In this document: positions 38,701 to 49,905 of the stretch, piece after piece | Position numbering within the stretch: the first letter of the stretch is position 1 | Layout: each line of letters starts with the position of its first letter | From: Closterium sp. NIES-65 | Taxonomy: Eukaryota > Streptophyta > Zygnematophyceae > Desmidiales > Closteriaceae | Direction of reading: 5' to 3' | Assembly: GCA_948144175.1 (NCBI GenBank) | Contig: CANXME010002513.1 | Span: 51,001 to 115,000 of the forward strand | Length of the DNA: 64,000 bases | Position numbers and translations under genes: made by a program | The notes under the pieces: generated by a model | The model's database searches: none | What the model was told of the DNA's origin: nothing | The model's input: the letters and a program-made list of their open reading frames with translations, nothing else

Positions 38701-39539
38701 GTCGCCCCCGTGAAGCCCCAACCGCACGAGCGCGGGGCGCAGCTCGCTCTTGCTGATGCACCCGCTGCCGTCCGTATCCAGCTCCGCGAACAGCGCCGAA
38801 ATCAGCGCCTCCGCCTCCTCCGCGCTGCCCAGTATTCTCCGCAGCGCGCCCCCGTCGTAGACCAGCGTGGATAGCGGGTCCTCTTGGGGATCGGAGAGGG
38901 GAATGGGGAAAGGAATGAGGGGGAGAGGGGGGGGGGGGAAGAATGAGGGGGAGGGGGAAAGAATGAGAGGGAGGGGGAAAGAATGAGGGGGAGGGGGGAA
39001 GAATGAGGGGAAGGGGGGAAGAATGAGGGGGAGCTGAATTCCGAGTCGCACGTCCTTATGTAGGATGTTTACTTGCACGTACCTTCTAACGCGTGGCTCG
39101 CGCCGCTAAGAATATCCTTGCAAACCCGGACAAACGAATCCCGCCCAATCTCCTCCGTGAGATCCGGCGACATGAACGACGCGAAAAGACCCTCCACCAG
39201 CTCGTCAACCTCGCGTGCCGTCCCGGCCGGCGGCATCCCTAATAGCTCCCCGAGCCGCAGTAGCGCCGGCTTTAACTCGCCCAGCGAGAGCGCGCCGTTA
39301 CCGTCGGCGTCGAGGCGGTCGAACTCGTGCGAGAGGAACGCCGTGAATGCCGCGTCGTCGTGCATCCGCCGTCGGATTTGCTTCCCGTCGAAGATCGTAA
39401 GGCGAGGAGGGGCAGAGTCGGATGAGGAAGATCCTCCGTTGCGCGGGGACGATGGGCGCCGCGGCTTGGCCGTTAGATCGCGAGAGGTCTGGGAAGACGG
39501 TGCCTTTGCCGATGAATGCGGCGGGGAAACTGCGGCCAT
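32730..39539 (-). CDS. Multi-EF-hand calcium-binding protein with two duplicated halves
   Basis: A probable soluble calcium sensor (no signal peptide or membrane segment seen). Eight exons: 39539-39083, 38882-38685, 38201-38008, 37299-36468, 35751-35557, 35003-34906, 34007-33918 and 33068-32730. All have GT-AG sites and compatible phases, and they total 801 codons including the stop. Each half has the order FDGxxL module, EF-hand, DP..DG module, EF-hand, EF-hand-like exon, then an (L/I)xxDxFF..WDxSxxxxL module and a fourth EF-hand. Clear loops are DADGNGALSLGE (residues 77-88), DTDGSGCISKSE, DTDGSGTISSCE and DLDRSGSVERAE; HGKGRLDLSRDQ in half two is degenerate. Exon 4 encodes the end of half one and the start of half two, so this is one gene. 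It resembles plant multi-EF-hand proteins of unknown function. Partial exon copies fill its introns. Confidence 0.85.
33151..33373 (-). repeat. Two partial copies of exon 8 in intron 7 of the EF-hand gene
   Basis: Copies at 33229-33151 and 33373-33295 repeat the acceptor side and about the first 75 bases of exon 8 (LFQKI..TFT.W). Each runs into pyrimidine-rich intron sequence instead of the rest of the exon. The nearer copy keeps an AG at the acceptor; the farther one has AA. Confidence 0.85.
33661..34300 (-). repeat. Four partial copies of exon 7 on both sides of the true exon
   Basis: The 3' half (EEGQVL..SKL) recurs downstream at about 33852-33803 and 33712-33661. The 5' half (AT..DLAGRL) recurs upstream at about 34176-34137 and 34300-34258. 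The true exon is 34007-33918. A nine-base array (TGGCTTGAC, 34084-34138) abuts the first upstream copy. Confidence 0.8.
34521..35152 (-). repeat. Four partial copies of exon 6 on both sides of the true exon
   Basis: The 3' part (DLSRDQFT.FMR plus the GT donor) recurs three times downstream: about 34828-34781, 34688-34640 and 34568-34521. The 5' part with its acceptor recurs upstream at about 35152-35081. The true exon is 35003-34906. Confidence 0.85.
35240..35937 (-). repeat. Three partial copies of exon 5 on both sides of the true exon
   Basis: The 5' part (DDPILQFMADGAKMQQL) recurs upstream at about 35937-35857 with its acceptor. The 3' part (LSTxVQxMGLHTL) recurs downstream at about 35450-35375 and 35330-35240. 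Both downstream copies have lost the GT donor (GC and AT instead), while the true exon keeps GTGAGT. Confidence 0.85.
36097..36240. repeat. 22-bp minisatellite in intron 4 of the EF-hand gene
   Basis: About six and a half units built on AGATGGGCATGCGGGAAGGG. Confidence 0.9.
37355..37773 (-). repeat. Three partial copies of exon 4 in intron 3
   Basis: Copies starting near 37495, 37650 and 37772 repeat the acceptor and the segment reading IL..D(D/E)FFTAV.DAM. The nearest copy extends to GYLVCTDAIAGFRKLGLAYG. The true exon starts at 37299. All three keep an AG at the acceptor. Confidence 0.88.
37783..37838. repeat. 18-bp minisatellite in intron 3 of the EF-hand gene
   Basis: Three copies of AGGGAGGGGGGACAGGGC next to the farthest partial copy of exon 4. 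Confidence 0.85.
38270..38345 (-). repeat. Partial copy of exon 3 in intron 2
   Basis: Repeats the first part of exon 3 (AREH.EQVL). It carries an in-frame stop and has lost the acceptor AG. Confidence 0.75.
38389..38476. repeat. 15-bp minisatellite in intron 2 of the EF-hand gene
   Basis: About six units of TTCTTTTTCCTGCTT. Confidence 0.9.
38907..39035. repeat. Purine-rich minisatellite in intron 1 of the EF-hand gene
   Basis: Repeated GAATGAGGGGGAGGGG-type units, 18-20 bp, with a short poly-G. Confidence 0.8.
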
Positions 39540-41841
39540 GGTTGGGGAAGCTTGTTTCGCGCCAATTTTTTGTGCCTGGACCGGAGAGATTGCTAGAAGC
39601 GCGGCGCGAACGTGACGGAAAACCTACTTTTACTCGAAACTTTGACAAGGACGTCCGACCTGAATCCAACTTTCACTCAGACTTTGAGTCGAAGCCCGTC
39701 GAGCCGTCGTGGGTACGGGGTGGGGGAAAGGAAGCTTTAAAACTAGAAGGGGCGTGTGTAAGGACCAGTGCGGGTGAAAGTGCGAAGGAAATAATCGCAT
39801 GCTCGACTCGTGTCGATGAGGGGCAGGGCAGTAGTACACTGATTGCGTACGCCTGTACAGTACTGTGATGTGAAAACATGTTGGTTGGTTTACCGCCAGC
39901 ACGTACACATCAGACCATAAACTCGGTTTACGGTTGGTGCTCTTGACCTCGCCAGGTACTACTGTAGCAACAAGCCTCGGTTTACGGAGGTTCTGGTCTG
40001 ACCCTACGCTGCCCAATTCTTCAACGCAGCTACAGTTCTGTACGTCCACCTCGCTCATGTGCGCCAACCCCTCAAGAACCAGCAGCGCCCACTCGCCGAA
40101 AAGGAGAGTGGATGGGGTTGCGGTTGGGTTGGGGGGGTCAACTACAAATGTTCCCGTTTATAGTCCAACGGATCAACATCGCCGCGCGCGGACTATGTGG
40201 CAAACCCTTCAAACCCCAGGAAAAACGCGATACTTATAGTCCCATTCAAGAAAATTGCATGAAGAGTGGTTGTTTCGCTACTAGTTTCTGGAGTTTGGAG
40301 TTTACGTAGATTTGGACCGCGCTTGCTTCAACTTCCAGTCGCACGATTTTCCACGCTGATCAATGTCGCATGACTAACGGTCAAAACTAAATAAAGTATA
40401 ATATGGTTTGGGGGTCGAATATTAACCCAAAACTTAGTTTCTACCCTGTAAGCGAGGTAAATGAGATGTCATCGTCGATCGCGCTGGAGACAGCGCGACA
40501 GGATTCAGAATTAGTCGCGGTCAAGAGAAACAATCATTCACAATTAAAAAGTTATAATATCGGTTCAATGATCTCTTTTTCATCGTTTTCTTAGAATGTT
40601 GGGATGGTTTGATCTGGAGTCTCTGATTGGCTGCGGAGATGATTCGTGCAATGATTCTGTCAAGCTGCAAACTTTCCCGCCAAAAACGGGACTATAGGGG
40701 TCGGGCCAACCCTAGGCGATATCGGAAAATTCTACTCAGGGGGGAATACAGAATCTCTCAACGAAGGCCTCTAAGCAGGAACATTTGTATTCTGGGGTGC
40801 TCCTGGAAGTCAATGGGAGGACTACGGGTGGTGGTGGTGCGGGTAACCAAGGCAAGCAACCAGCTTTCGCGAATCTCGCGAATGTTCTGTGTCGCAAACC
40901 ATCAGTGGTGGTGGTGTGGGATTTTGGCATTTCCTTACGTTGCATGCATGCTGCCAAAACAAGCCACATTACGTATGGACACGAAGTGCATACGTTAAGA
41001 CACTGTATCTCGAATGCTCAACAGTATAATCGTGACTCCAGTGTGTGCTTTTGGCTGTTCCGTGATGTACACTCAAACAGTTCCACAAAAAATATTGGTC
41101 CCCACCCCCCTCCCCGCCCCCCCCACCCCCTCTCCTCCACTTTTCTCTGTTTGCTTCACATTCCCGTCGTTCCATCCCACACCCGAGAACCATCTCATTT
41201 GCAATAATTTTTCACTACAACAAACCCTTCAAAGTCATGAAACTCGCACACCACAACATGTCGTTCATCAAGAATCTCTGCACTAAATGTCGAAATCCTG
41301 AAGCAGAGGAAGAGGTAATCGCGAATCTAGTTTTGCTAGCCTTGGGTTTATGAGTAAATCCGAAAGGATATTTTTATTGTCCAGGGAATTGAATTGATAA
41401 CCTCACACCTGCATACAGAGGGAGGGAGAAAAACAATTGTTTGGCACATCTCCGGAGGATTTGAAACCACCCACAGTCACCTCGTGTCGGTACTGTATAT
41501 GAGGTGCTTTCGTGCGAACCAATCGATTCCAGGTTCGTTCATTGCTTGGCGGCAACTTTCGCCATGTTCGTTCAATCTGTTGCACACTGTTTTGCGTTGC
41601 GAACGCCAACTTGCCACGCAGCATCAATTATAGTGTTACTGTATCTATGCATAGAAACCATTCCTATTAATTGTGCCAAGAGCTTACAATGATAGTTAGA
41701 TCATCCTCTAGAGGGAAAGGCGGATACAGCTGCATTGCATTGATTCTTAACGGTCACAGTATTCATTATCCTAGGACGCCCTGGCAGGGGTTTATATATC
41801 AGAGTAAATTACTCTGTTTCTCTGAAAATCAGAGTGGTTTT
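39540..41841. other. Intergenic DNA upstream of the EF-hand gene, no gene seen
   Basis: The left end holds the EF-hand gene promoter and 5' leader. The rest is AT-richer, with small open frames and no recognisable domain, RNA gene or mobile element. Confidence 0.55.
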
Positions 41842-42396
41842 TGTTGGGCTGAAACTCCCTAGGATCTTTGTAGAGTTAAAGTCTAAGTAGATGTTATAAT
41901 AGCGGAAGCGTTGAATAAAGCTCTTGAATGTTGAGAGATTAACGCGAATGAACGAGTAGATTAAACTAGGGCCTAGGCTTAGTAGCCTAGGCCCTACTAG
42001 GATGTCGAGCGGGTTTCTCCTAGGGTGAGTGTCGAGTGAGTTGGAAGAGAGAGTTGGGAGAAATGTGTGTTTCACTATAGTTTCGAAGAACATATAGCAA
42101 AGGAAACAAGTGAAGAGGTGCACCACCTACAGACTTAATAACTACACTACAGCTAAAACTACATGCAGTTATAATAAATATAATTCTGACATTGAACTAC
42201 CTCGCGCTGGTATGTGAGGGCAAAGTGAGTTGATTAAAGCAAGGAGATACAAGAATATAAATAGATGAGCACAGAGAATATGAAAGGACATTATAACTAC
42301 TTTTACTGTTTCGGTTCGATACAGTGCGACTTGGGCAACTGCTCAATGTCGAGTCAGTTGTTTGTCGTTGCTGTCGCGCTGCGTCAGGTCAAAGGT
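41842..42396 (-). repeat. 3' LTR region of copia A1, carrying a solo-LTR insertion
   Basis: Matches 54804-55090 on both sides of an inserted 253-bp piece (41939-42191). Confidence 0.85.
41939..42191. mobile_element. Solo LTR (or other short LTR-like insertion) inside the A1 LTR
   Basis: A 253-bp insert with TG...CA ends (TGTTGAGAG and TTCTGACA), flanked by a perfect five-base target duplication TTGAA at 41934-41938 and 42192-42196. The right end resembles the TTCTGACA end of the B-type copia LTRs. It has an internal inverted repeat around GGGCCTAGGC near 41969. No coding part is present. Confidence 0.8.
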
Positions 42397-45300
42397 CGCT
42401 TCGTTCTGTTCGCAAACCCACTCTTGTTGGCGATGCGAATTGCAGATTGGTTGTCACAGAACAAGGTGAAGTTAGGTAACTCGGCTAGCTTCGCTTCTTC
42501 CAGTAGCTCGCGAAGGTAGAGTCCTTCCTTGGTGGCTGAGCAGAGGGCGATATATTCTACTTCAACTGAAGAAAGCGCAATTAGTTCCTGCTTGCTTGAT
42601 TGCCAGGAGATAGGTCCGATAGGTTCTAAGCGGTAGATGTAGCCAGTGCGGGAGCGCCTGTTATCTGAGTCGCCGGCGTGATCGGCATCGACGTAGCCGA
42701 TTAGTTTCGTCGGCGTAGTTGTGTCTTTGTAGTACGTCAGGCCGATCGTTGCGGTGCTCACGAAGTAGTGAAGAGCACGGTCGAGTTCTGCTAGGTGTTC
42801 TGCTTCGGGCTTCTTGAGATAGGTAGCAAGTTGGCTTGTGGAGTAGGACAGGTCTGGGCGGCAGGTGACGGCTGCGAAGAGGAGACAGCCCAGTTTTCGC
42901 TGGTAGTCGCGTATTCCGGCGGTCTTGAGTAGGACGGGGCGTTCTTTGCCGTTTCCTGCCGTGTAGCGGTATGGCGTGTAGATAGTAGCAGGTGTGAGTG
43001 CGAAGCGTTTGGCGATGGTGTCGGCGTACTTTTCGGCGCTGAGATATATCACATTTTCTTATTCGCGGATGTTGAGCCCGAGGTACTGAGTGACGGTAGT
43101 GGAGACCGTGAGTGTGAGGTCCTTTTTCAGCTCCCCTTCGAACCAGGTAGTAATGTCGTCGGTAGAACCGATGTAGAGGAGATCGTCGACGTAGACGATA
43201 AGCAGGATGTAGTTGGCGTCTTTGGTGAGTCGATACATGCCTTGGTCGTGAGGCAGTTGACGGAATCCGATGCGTATGAGGCGGGTGTGTAGGTGCTGTT
43301 GCCACAGCCGTGGGGCCTGTTTGATTCCGTAAAGCGATTTCAACAGTTGGCAGACTTGATTAGGTTCCCCGTGGGTACCGTGAGGGAGCTCGACGAAGAT
43401 TTCGGCGTCGACGGGTGCGTAGAGGAAGGCGTTAGCGACGTCGATCTGTCGCAGTTTCTTTTTCTTCATGGCGGCGATCGCGAGGAGGATTCGGAGAGAG
43501 GTGTGTCGGCTAACCGGGGCGAATGTCTCTGTGAAGTCCCGTCCGTGTTCATGATCAAATCCTCGCACGACCTAGCGTGCTTTGAACTTCTCGATGCTTT
43601 CGTTTTGATGCGGAAGACCCATTTCCCGGTAAGGATGGTATTGTTTCTTGCTACGCTTGCTGGAACGACCTTCCAGGTGTTGCGTTCTTCCAAGGCCTTT
43701 ACCTCTTTGTCCATGGCTTCACGCCATTTCTCCCTGTGTTCCCCCCCCATAGCCTGTTGAACTGTCGCAGGCTCTTTAGGAAGAGAAGGGCCTTGGACTG
43801 CAGTGACGAGGCCGAGAATCTGCAGTCCAGTCTGTGAGTAGTGGGGGAGTGTTGTGTCCTCGGGATAAGCTGCTTCATCTCCCGCTTCTGGGTCGGGTAT
43901 GAAATTCGGTCCTACTCTTTTTGCTTCGTTGGTGTTGGCTGTTGCAGGTGTTACGTAACCATTGTCGGCGAAGTGATAGAAGACTTCGGCGTTGGCACTT
44001 TCGCGAGGGTTTTCTTCGTCCATGGGGACGTTGACGGAGCAGAACGGGAGAGGTCCGGCTTCTTCGGATGCGTTGTCGACGTTTTGCTCGTCCCAGTCTG
44101 CTTCGTCTGCTGCTGAGGCGAAGGCTCGGTCACCACGAAAGCCACCTGTGGGATCCTGATTTTCGTGCAAGTTGGCGAGGTACGTCTGAAGCGTGAGTCG
44201 TTCGTAGAAGATCACATCACGTGCTACTAATGTTTCCTTTGAGTGGACGTCGAAGATTTTCCACGCGTTGTAATTCTTTTCGATGCCGAGGTGTAGTCCT
44301 CACTGTGCCCGTTGTGAAAATCTTCCCGCTCGTGCCTTAGGAGGTCGGTACTGTACCATGCACCCAAAAACTCGTAACAATTTTGTGCTGCCCTGCTTCC
44401 CTGTCCACAGCAGATGCGGTGATGCGTTGTTCGGGAGTGAGGACGACGACATCAGGTTGTGCAGCATGACAGCATGGTCCATTGCTGCAGGCCACTGGTG
44501 GTTGGGTAGCCGCATGCCACGTAACAGTTTGCGCATGCTGTTCTGCAGAGTCCTGTTCATTCGTTTTGCGACACCTTGCTGCTAATGGGCGTAGGGAAGG
44601 GAGAGGAGTTGCTTGATTCCTCTTTCCGCCAGGTACTGCTTGAATCGCTGAGAGGTGTATTCTCCTCCTCCGTCCGACTGGAAGCTTTTCAGTTGTGCTC
44701 CCGACTCTCGTTCTGCTACCGGTAGCCAGGCGGCGAACGCTGCGAGTGCCATGTCGTGGCTGGGTAGATTGAGATGCCAGACGTATCGAGTGGCGACGTC
44801 GATGAAAGTAATCGTGTAGTTGTAGGTAACTTGTCCTGGTTCGCGATTGAAGAGGATGTCGCTGTACACCTTCTCAAGTGGTGCGTACGCGGGTGCGCTC
44901 GGGTTGTGATGAGGAGTGAACGGTCGATGTGGTAAGTCGGCTTCGGGGCAGGTAAGGCAAGTTCCTCGTGCCCTTTGAAGTTCTCTGCCGTCGGGTAGTA
45001 GTAAGGAGTCTTTGTCTAGAACTCCTGCTCTTATCGTGTTGTTTAAGACTGTGTTGCTTGGATGTCCCATTCGTGCGTGCCAGATTTCTTCGGAGGCGCG
45101 ATGTCCGGGTGAGCGTCGATACGCGTCGGAGTTGGAGTAGAAGCTGGCGACAAAGTTTGCGCTTCTGTGGGCTTCTCGTGGAGTTGGTTTCAACTGCTGT
45201 GCGGGTGTTGGTTTTGGTGCTGCTGCCGATGTTGTCTCTTCTGCTGCCGATGATGTTTCTGCTGCTGTCGATGTTGTCTCTGCTGCTGCCGATGATGTCT

Positions 45301-46690
45301 CGGCTGCTGTCGATGTTGTTTCTGCTGCTGCCGAATGTTGTATTGTTGCTAACGCGCGTGTTCTTTCTGCTTCAGGGACAGTGTGCGAGTACCAAAAACC
45401 TTCTGGGCTGAAGTCTGGATCAAGGTCTGGAGGGTGCGTCCAGTCGGTGAAGTTCACGATGGCGTCGCTGTCTGCGGTGCCCAGGTCCGGGACGAAGTCG
45501 AGGACGAAGACGTTGTTCTTCAGAACTGCCTTCCCGATGTAGAGGCCGCCTTTCCCGTGGTATAACTTGAATTCCTGGGTGGCGCTTTCGGCTTCTAGGT
45601 GGATACCCTTCGCCATCAACTGGCTGACGCTCAGTAAGTTGTAGCCGAGTCCCTCTGCTATTAATACCTTTGACATATGCAGTATAACGTTGGTTTCCCT
45701 AGACTGAAGCTGTACTACTCCTTGTCGTCGTGTGCGCAGGTTCTGGTTGTTGGCAACTGTGATGACGACCTCTCGTTGAAGTCAATGTTCGCGGTGGACG
45801 AAGCGTCCCGAAGAGCACATGTGTTGTCCGCAGCAACTGTCCAAGAACCAAGTGTCTTTCCCGGACGGTTCACTTTGGGCAATGGCGGCGTACGTCGGAT
45901 TCGGTTGAAGAGACTCGCGGCGAGGCGCGCTGTTGTCGAGTTGTTCCTCGGGTGAGTAGTACGGTGGTGACTCGGTTGTGCAGGAATCGGTTATCTTTAC
46001 CATGCAATTGACGATATTTCTTGGCTTTTGCGCAGGTTGTCCTGTTGGAGTCGTTGAAGCTTGGACTGAAGTTGTTGGAGCTGCTTGCGTCGAGGTGACT
46101 TGGCTGCTCGAAGGTCGGAGTTGACGCTGTGGTGTTGTTGACTGATGACGATACGGGCAGTGCGTGCAGGGATGCCCTGAAGTCTTGCAGATATGGCAAA
46201 ACGGAGGTACTGGCTTCGGTTGTTGTTGTTGTCGATTGTTGCTTTTGTTGTAGCGTCGCTGGGTGTGAAAAGCGAACTCAGGTACTGATGCTCTCTTCTT
46301 ATGTCGTTCTTCTTGCAGGTCCATGTCCTGCTGCTCGACATGGATTTTGGCGCAGAGTGCTGCTTCGGAGATTCTTCCGTGTGCTCGTAGTATGGCGCGA
46401 GTGGAGCGCCAGTGAGGGCCGAGACCGCCGATGACGACCGTGACGAAGGCGTCTTCTGAAATTGATCCTCCACATCGAAGGAGCCTGTCGCGCAGCTCGC
46501 GGCAGCGACTGATATACTCCATACCTTTCTCGCCTGGCTTCATTTCTATTGTTGTCAACTGCGCCATTAACCGGCTTTGGTTTACACTGTCTGTTGCTTG
46601 ATACAGGTTCTTCAAGTGGTTGTATACGAGCTCCGCGGAGTTGCCGTAGCCTCAGTAAGGCCTGATGTTCTGCTGTTGAGTCGGGGTGAT

Positions 46691-46822
46691 TGAGAAGATA
46701 TGAACGAGAATGAAATGACTATGAACAAAGTGAGTCCAAATAGGAAACCCTAATTTGGGTTGTACCCCCTATGGGATACCCCACTATAGCCTACAGAAAC
46801 AAGTAAGCTATATGTTCTGACA
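46691..46822 (-). repeat. 3' LTR of copia B1
   Basis: 132 bp, TGAGAAGATA to GTTCTGACA. Confidence 0.93.
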
Positions 46823-49659
46823 CACCCCCATAGGCAAAGTGGGGGAGAACAAGGGGTCACAAGACCAGTCAAGCAAAGCAAAGCAAAGCTCAGGGTGGAT
46901 CACAAAGTCACCACGCATTCCGAGTACAAGTTCAAAGGCCAGAAGGCCAGTTCACATGCAAGATCATATATAGAGATATACAAGAGTCAAGTAAGCAAGA
47001 GCAAGAGTATATATAGACGAAGGTACAAGCAAGGTCAAGAGGAGAGCAAGTTAGGCAAGACAGGCACAAGACCCAACTGCGTGCAACAACGTTGATGATC
47101 ACAAGGCGCAAGTGCCTTGGTGAAGACATCAGCAGTGTTGGCCTCAGAGGCCACGTACGCAAGTCGCAACTGTCCACGCTGCTGTAGCTCACGAGCAAGA
47201 AAGTAGCGGAGAGCAATGTGCTTCGTTCTGTGCTCCAGTCGCTGCTCTCGACACAAGGCCAGCATGGCCTTGTTGTCTACGTACAGGACTGGAGGAGAAC
47301 GAGGCTGCTCTCCAAGGTCGGTCAGCAGGTAGGTGAGCCAGCGTAACTCCTGTGCAGCCATAGCCCCAGCGTAGATCTCAGCCTCACAACTGGAGCCGAG
47401 AACAGAAGACGAGCGGGTAGCCCGCCACGAAACAGAGCCGGAACCAAGGCTGAAGGTGTAACCCTGTGACGACCGCTGCGTAGCCTGGTCGTCAGCCAAA
47501 GAAGCGTCTGCGTGCCCAGTGAGGACCACTGGACTGCGCCCTCCAAGCACTAGCCCCATGCCCGACATACTGCACAAGTAGCGCAACACCCTCTTTGCTG
47601 CAGCCATGTGCTCTGGTCGGTGTCTCCCAGGAGCAACATAGCGTGCGAGAATGCTAAGAGGGTATGCAAGGTCAGGTCGTGTGCAGGTTATCAGGTACAT
47701 GAGGCAGCCAACAAGCTCTGCAAACGGGCCACTCGACTCTACGGACTCATCCGAAGGCAGAGCTGAGAGCGAGTGGCGAGTAGGCAGAGGAGTGGCCTGA
47801 GGCGAGGAGTACGTGAAGCCGAAGCGCTGAAGGACCTGCTGCACCATGTGTGACTGAGTCAGGGTAATGGTGCGGCGTGCTCTGTCCCGGGTGATCTGCA
47901 AGACAAGGTAGCTACGCAGTTCACCCAGGTCAGTGCACGTGTGTCTCTTCTGCAGCTCGGACTTCACGTGGGCGAGTCCAGCAGTGTCAGCTGTGGCAAA
48001 GACCAAGTCGTCGACGTACACGAGGATGTAGAACGGCGGCAGCGAGGTGTCGGTGCGCAGAAACAGCGACGGGTCGGCAGTAGAAGGAGCAAACCCAAGT
48101 GCCGCCAGCGTAGTCCTCAGTGTGTCGTGCCACTCACGTGGCGCCTGGCGGAGACCGTAGACTGGACGCCGGAGACTCCACTGGGTACCAGGAGGGAAAG
48201 ACCCAGTGAAGCCAGGTGGGCGACGCAGCCAGATCTCCTCGTGCAGGCTGCCCTGCAAGAAAGCGGTGCTGAAGTCGAGAGAGTGGAGCTCGTAGTCACG
48301 GTGAGCAGCAACGTGCAGTAGAACCCGAAGAGTGGTCATCTTTGGGGTGGGGGAGAAGGTCTGAAAGTAGTCAACCCCCTGCCGCTGACTGAAGCCACGA
48401 GCCACGTAACGCGCCTTGAAGACAGGCGGAGAACCCGGCGGCCGCTTCACCCTGAAAATCCACATGCCACTGACTATGTTCGCCCCAGGAGGGGGAACAG
48501 CGTCAACGTAGGTGCCTGTGGACTTCCAGGAAGCCATCTCTGCATCCATAGCTGCCTGCCACTGAGAGGAGTAGGGACCCTCTATCGCCTCCGCGTAAGA
48601 GCGCGGAGTCGGGATGTCTGGTGCATCCGGGTCTCCCTCAGGGGCTAGCAGTACAGACGCGAGATGAGGTGAAGCGGCGGCCAGACACTGGAACTCCTCC
48701 TGCCTGTCCTCAAGGACGTCCGTGCCAAGGGCACACTCACCCCCGACGGACGGAGGACAGGCAGACTCAGACTCAGCGACAAGACTGGTAGCGTAGTCTA
48801 GACAACAGCGCGCAGCAAAGTCGACAAGCTCAGTGACAAGGGCAGACGCAGCAGACGACTCGAAGGAAGGGTCAGTGACAGTAGTAGCAAGGAGACGCGT
48901 GACAGTAGGACTGGCAGCACGAAGAGAGTCCGACTCCGGGTCGGCAAGAGCAGGAAGAGAGGAAGCAGGAGGAGAAGGCAAAGGGGCACGCAGAGGAGCA
49001 GTGGACGGACGCAGTGACATCCGGTGCGTGCCAGGGACAGGAGGAGGACGCTGACGCGACCCGCGACCACTAGCGCGCGCAGTACGAACAGGCGACGCAG
49101 GACGAGACGCAGGCTCACGACGCTCAGTAAGACCTCCAGTCGGACCAGCGTAGGGAGAAGGAGCAGGCAAAGGGGAGGCAGGCTGTAGCGGTGGCTGTGA
49201 CTGGACAGGCGGCGGACCCTCTAAGGGAGGAGGAGGAGGACCAGGAGAAGGTGTAAGACCAAGAACCTGCTGCAGGAGCGGAACGAAGTACGGTCGGGGC
49301 CGCGCGGCGACGCCAGAAACAGCAGGGACAGGACTAGTACCCCCAGCAGGAGTACCCGCTCCAGCAGCACCTCCAGCAGCACCTCCAGTAGCTCCAGAAC
49401 CTCCAGCAGCACCACCAGGAGCACTGCCAGGCGGACCGCCAGCGGCAGTCCCAGTGCCAACACCCTCAGCAGCACCAGCTCCAGGAGAAACCTCAGACCC
49501 AGCAGCTCCAGTACTCCCAAGACGAGCACCTCCGGGACCCGAGGCAGCGGCACCCTCTGCAGGCGAAGAAACTACAGCACCAGCAGCACGCCTCCAGCGC
49601 CTAGCAAACCACTCACGCAGCTCCTGTGGGGAGAGTGGCTCACGGCGAGACGAAGCACC

Positions 49660-49905
49660 TCCAGGCACAGCACCCCCAGGCACAGCACCCCCAAGCTCAG
49701 CACCCCCAGGCTCAGCACCCCCAGGCTCAGCACCCCCAGGCTCACCACCCCCAGACTCCGCACCCCCAGAATCCGCACTCCCAGGCTCAGCACCCCCAGG
49801 CTCAGCACCCCCAGGCTCAGCACCCCCAGACTCCGCACCCCCAGGCTCAGCACCCCCAGGCCCAGCACCCCCAGGCTCAGCACCCGCAGCAGCACCAGAG
49901 TCACC
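49660..49905 (-). repeat. 15-bp repeat in the integrase-RT linker of copia B1
   Basis: About 16 units of CCCCCAGGCTCAGCA on the plus strand, read on the minus strand as GGAEP-type pentapeptides. Confidence 0.92.

Noticed and set aside
32730-39539. Two separate EF-hand genes in tandem
   Set aside because: One continuous open stretch (37299-36468) encodes both the end of the first half and the start of the second, and all eight exons join in phase.
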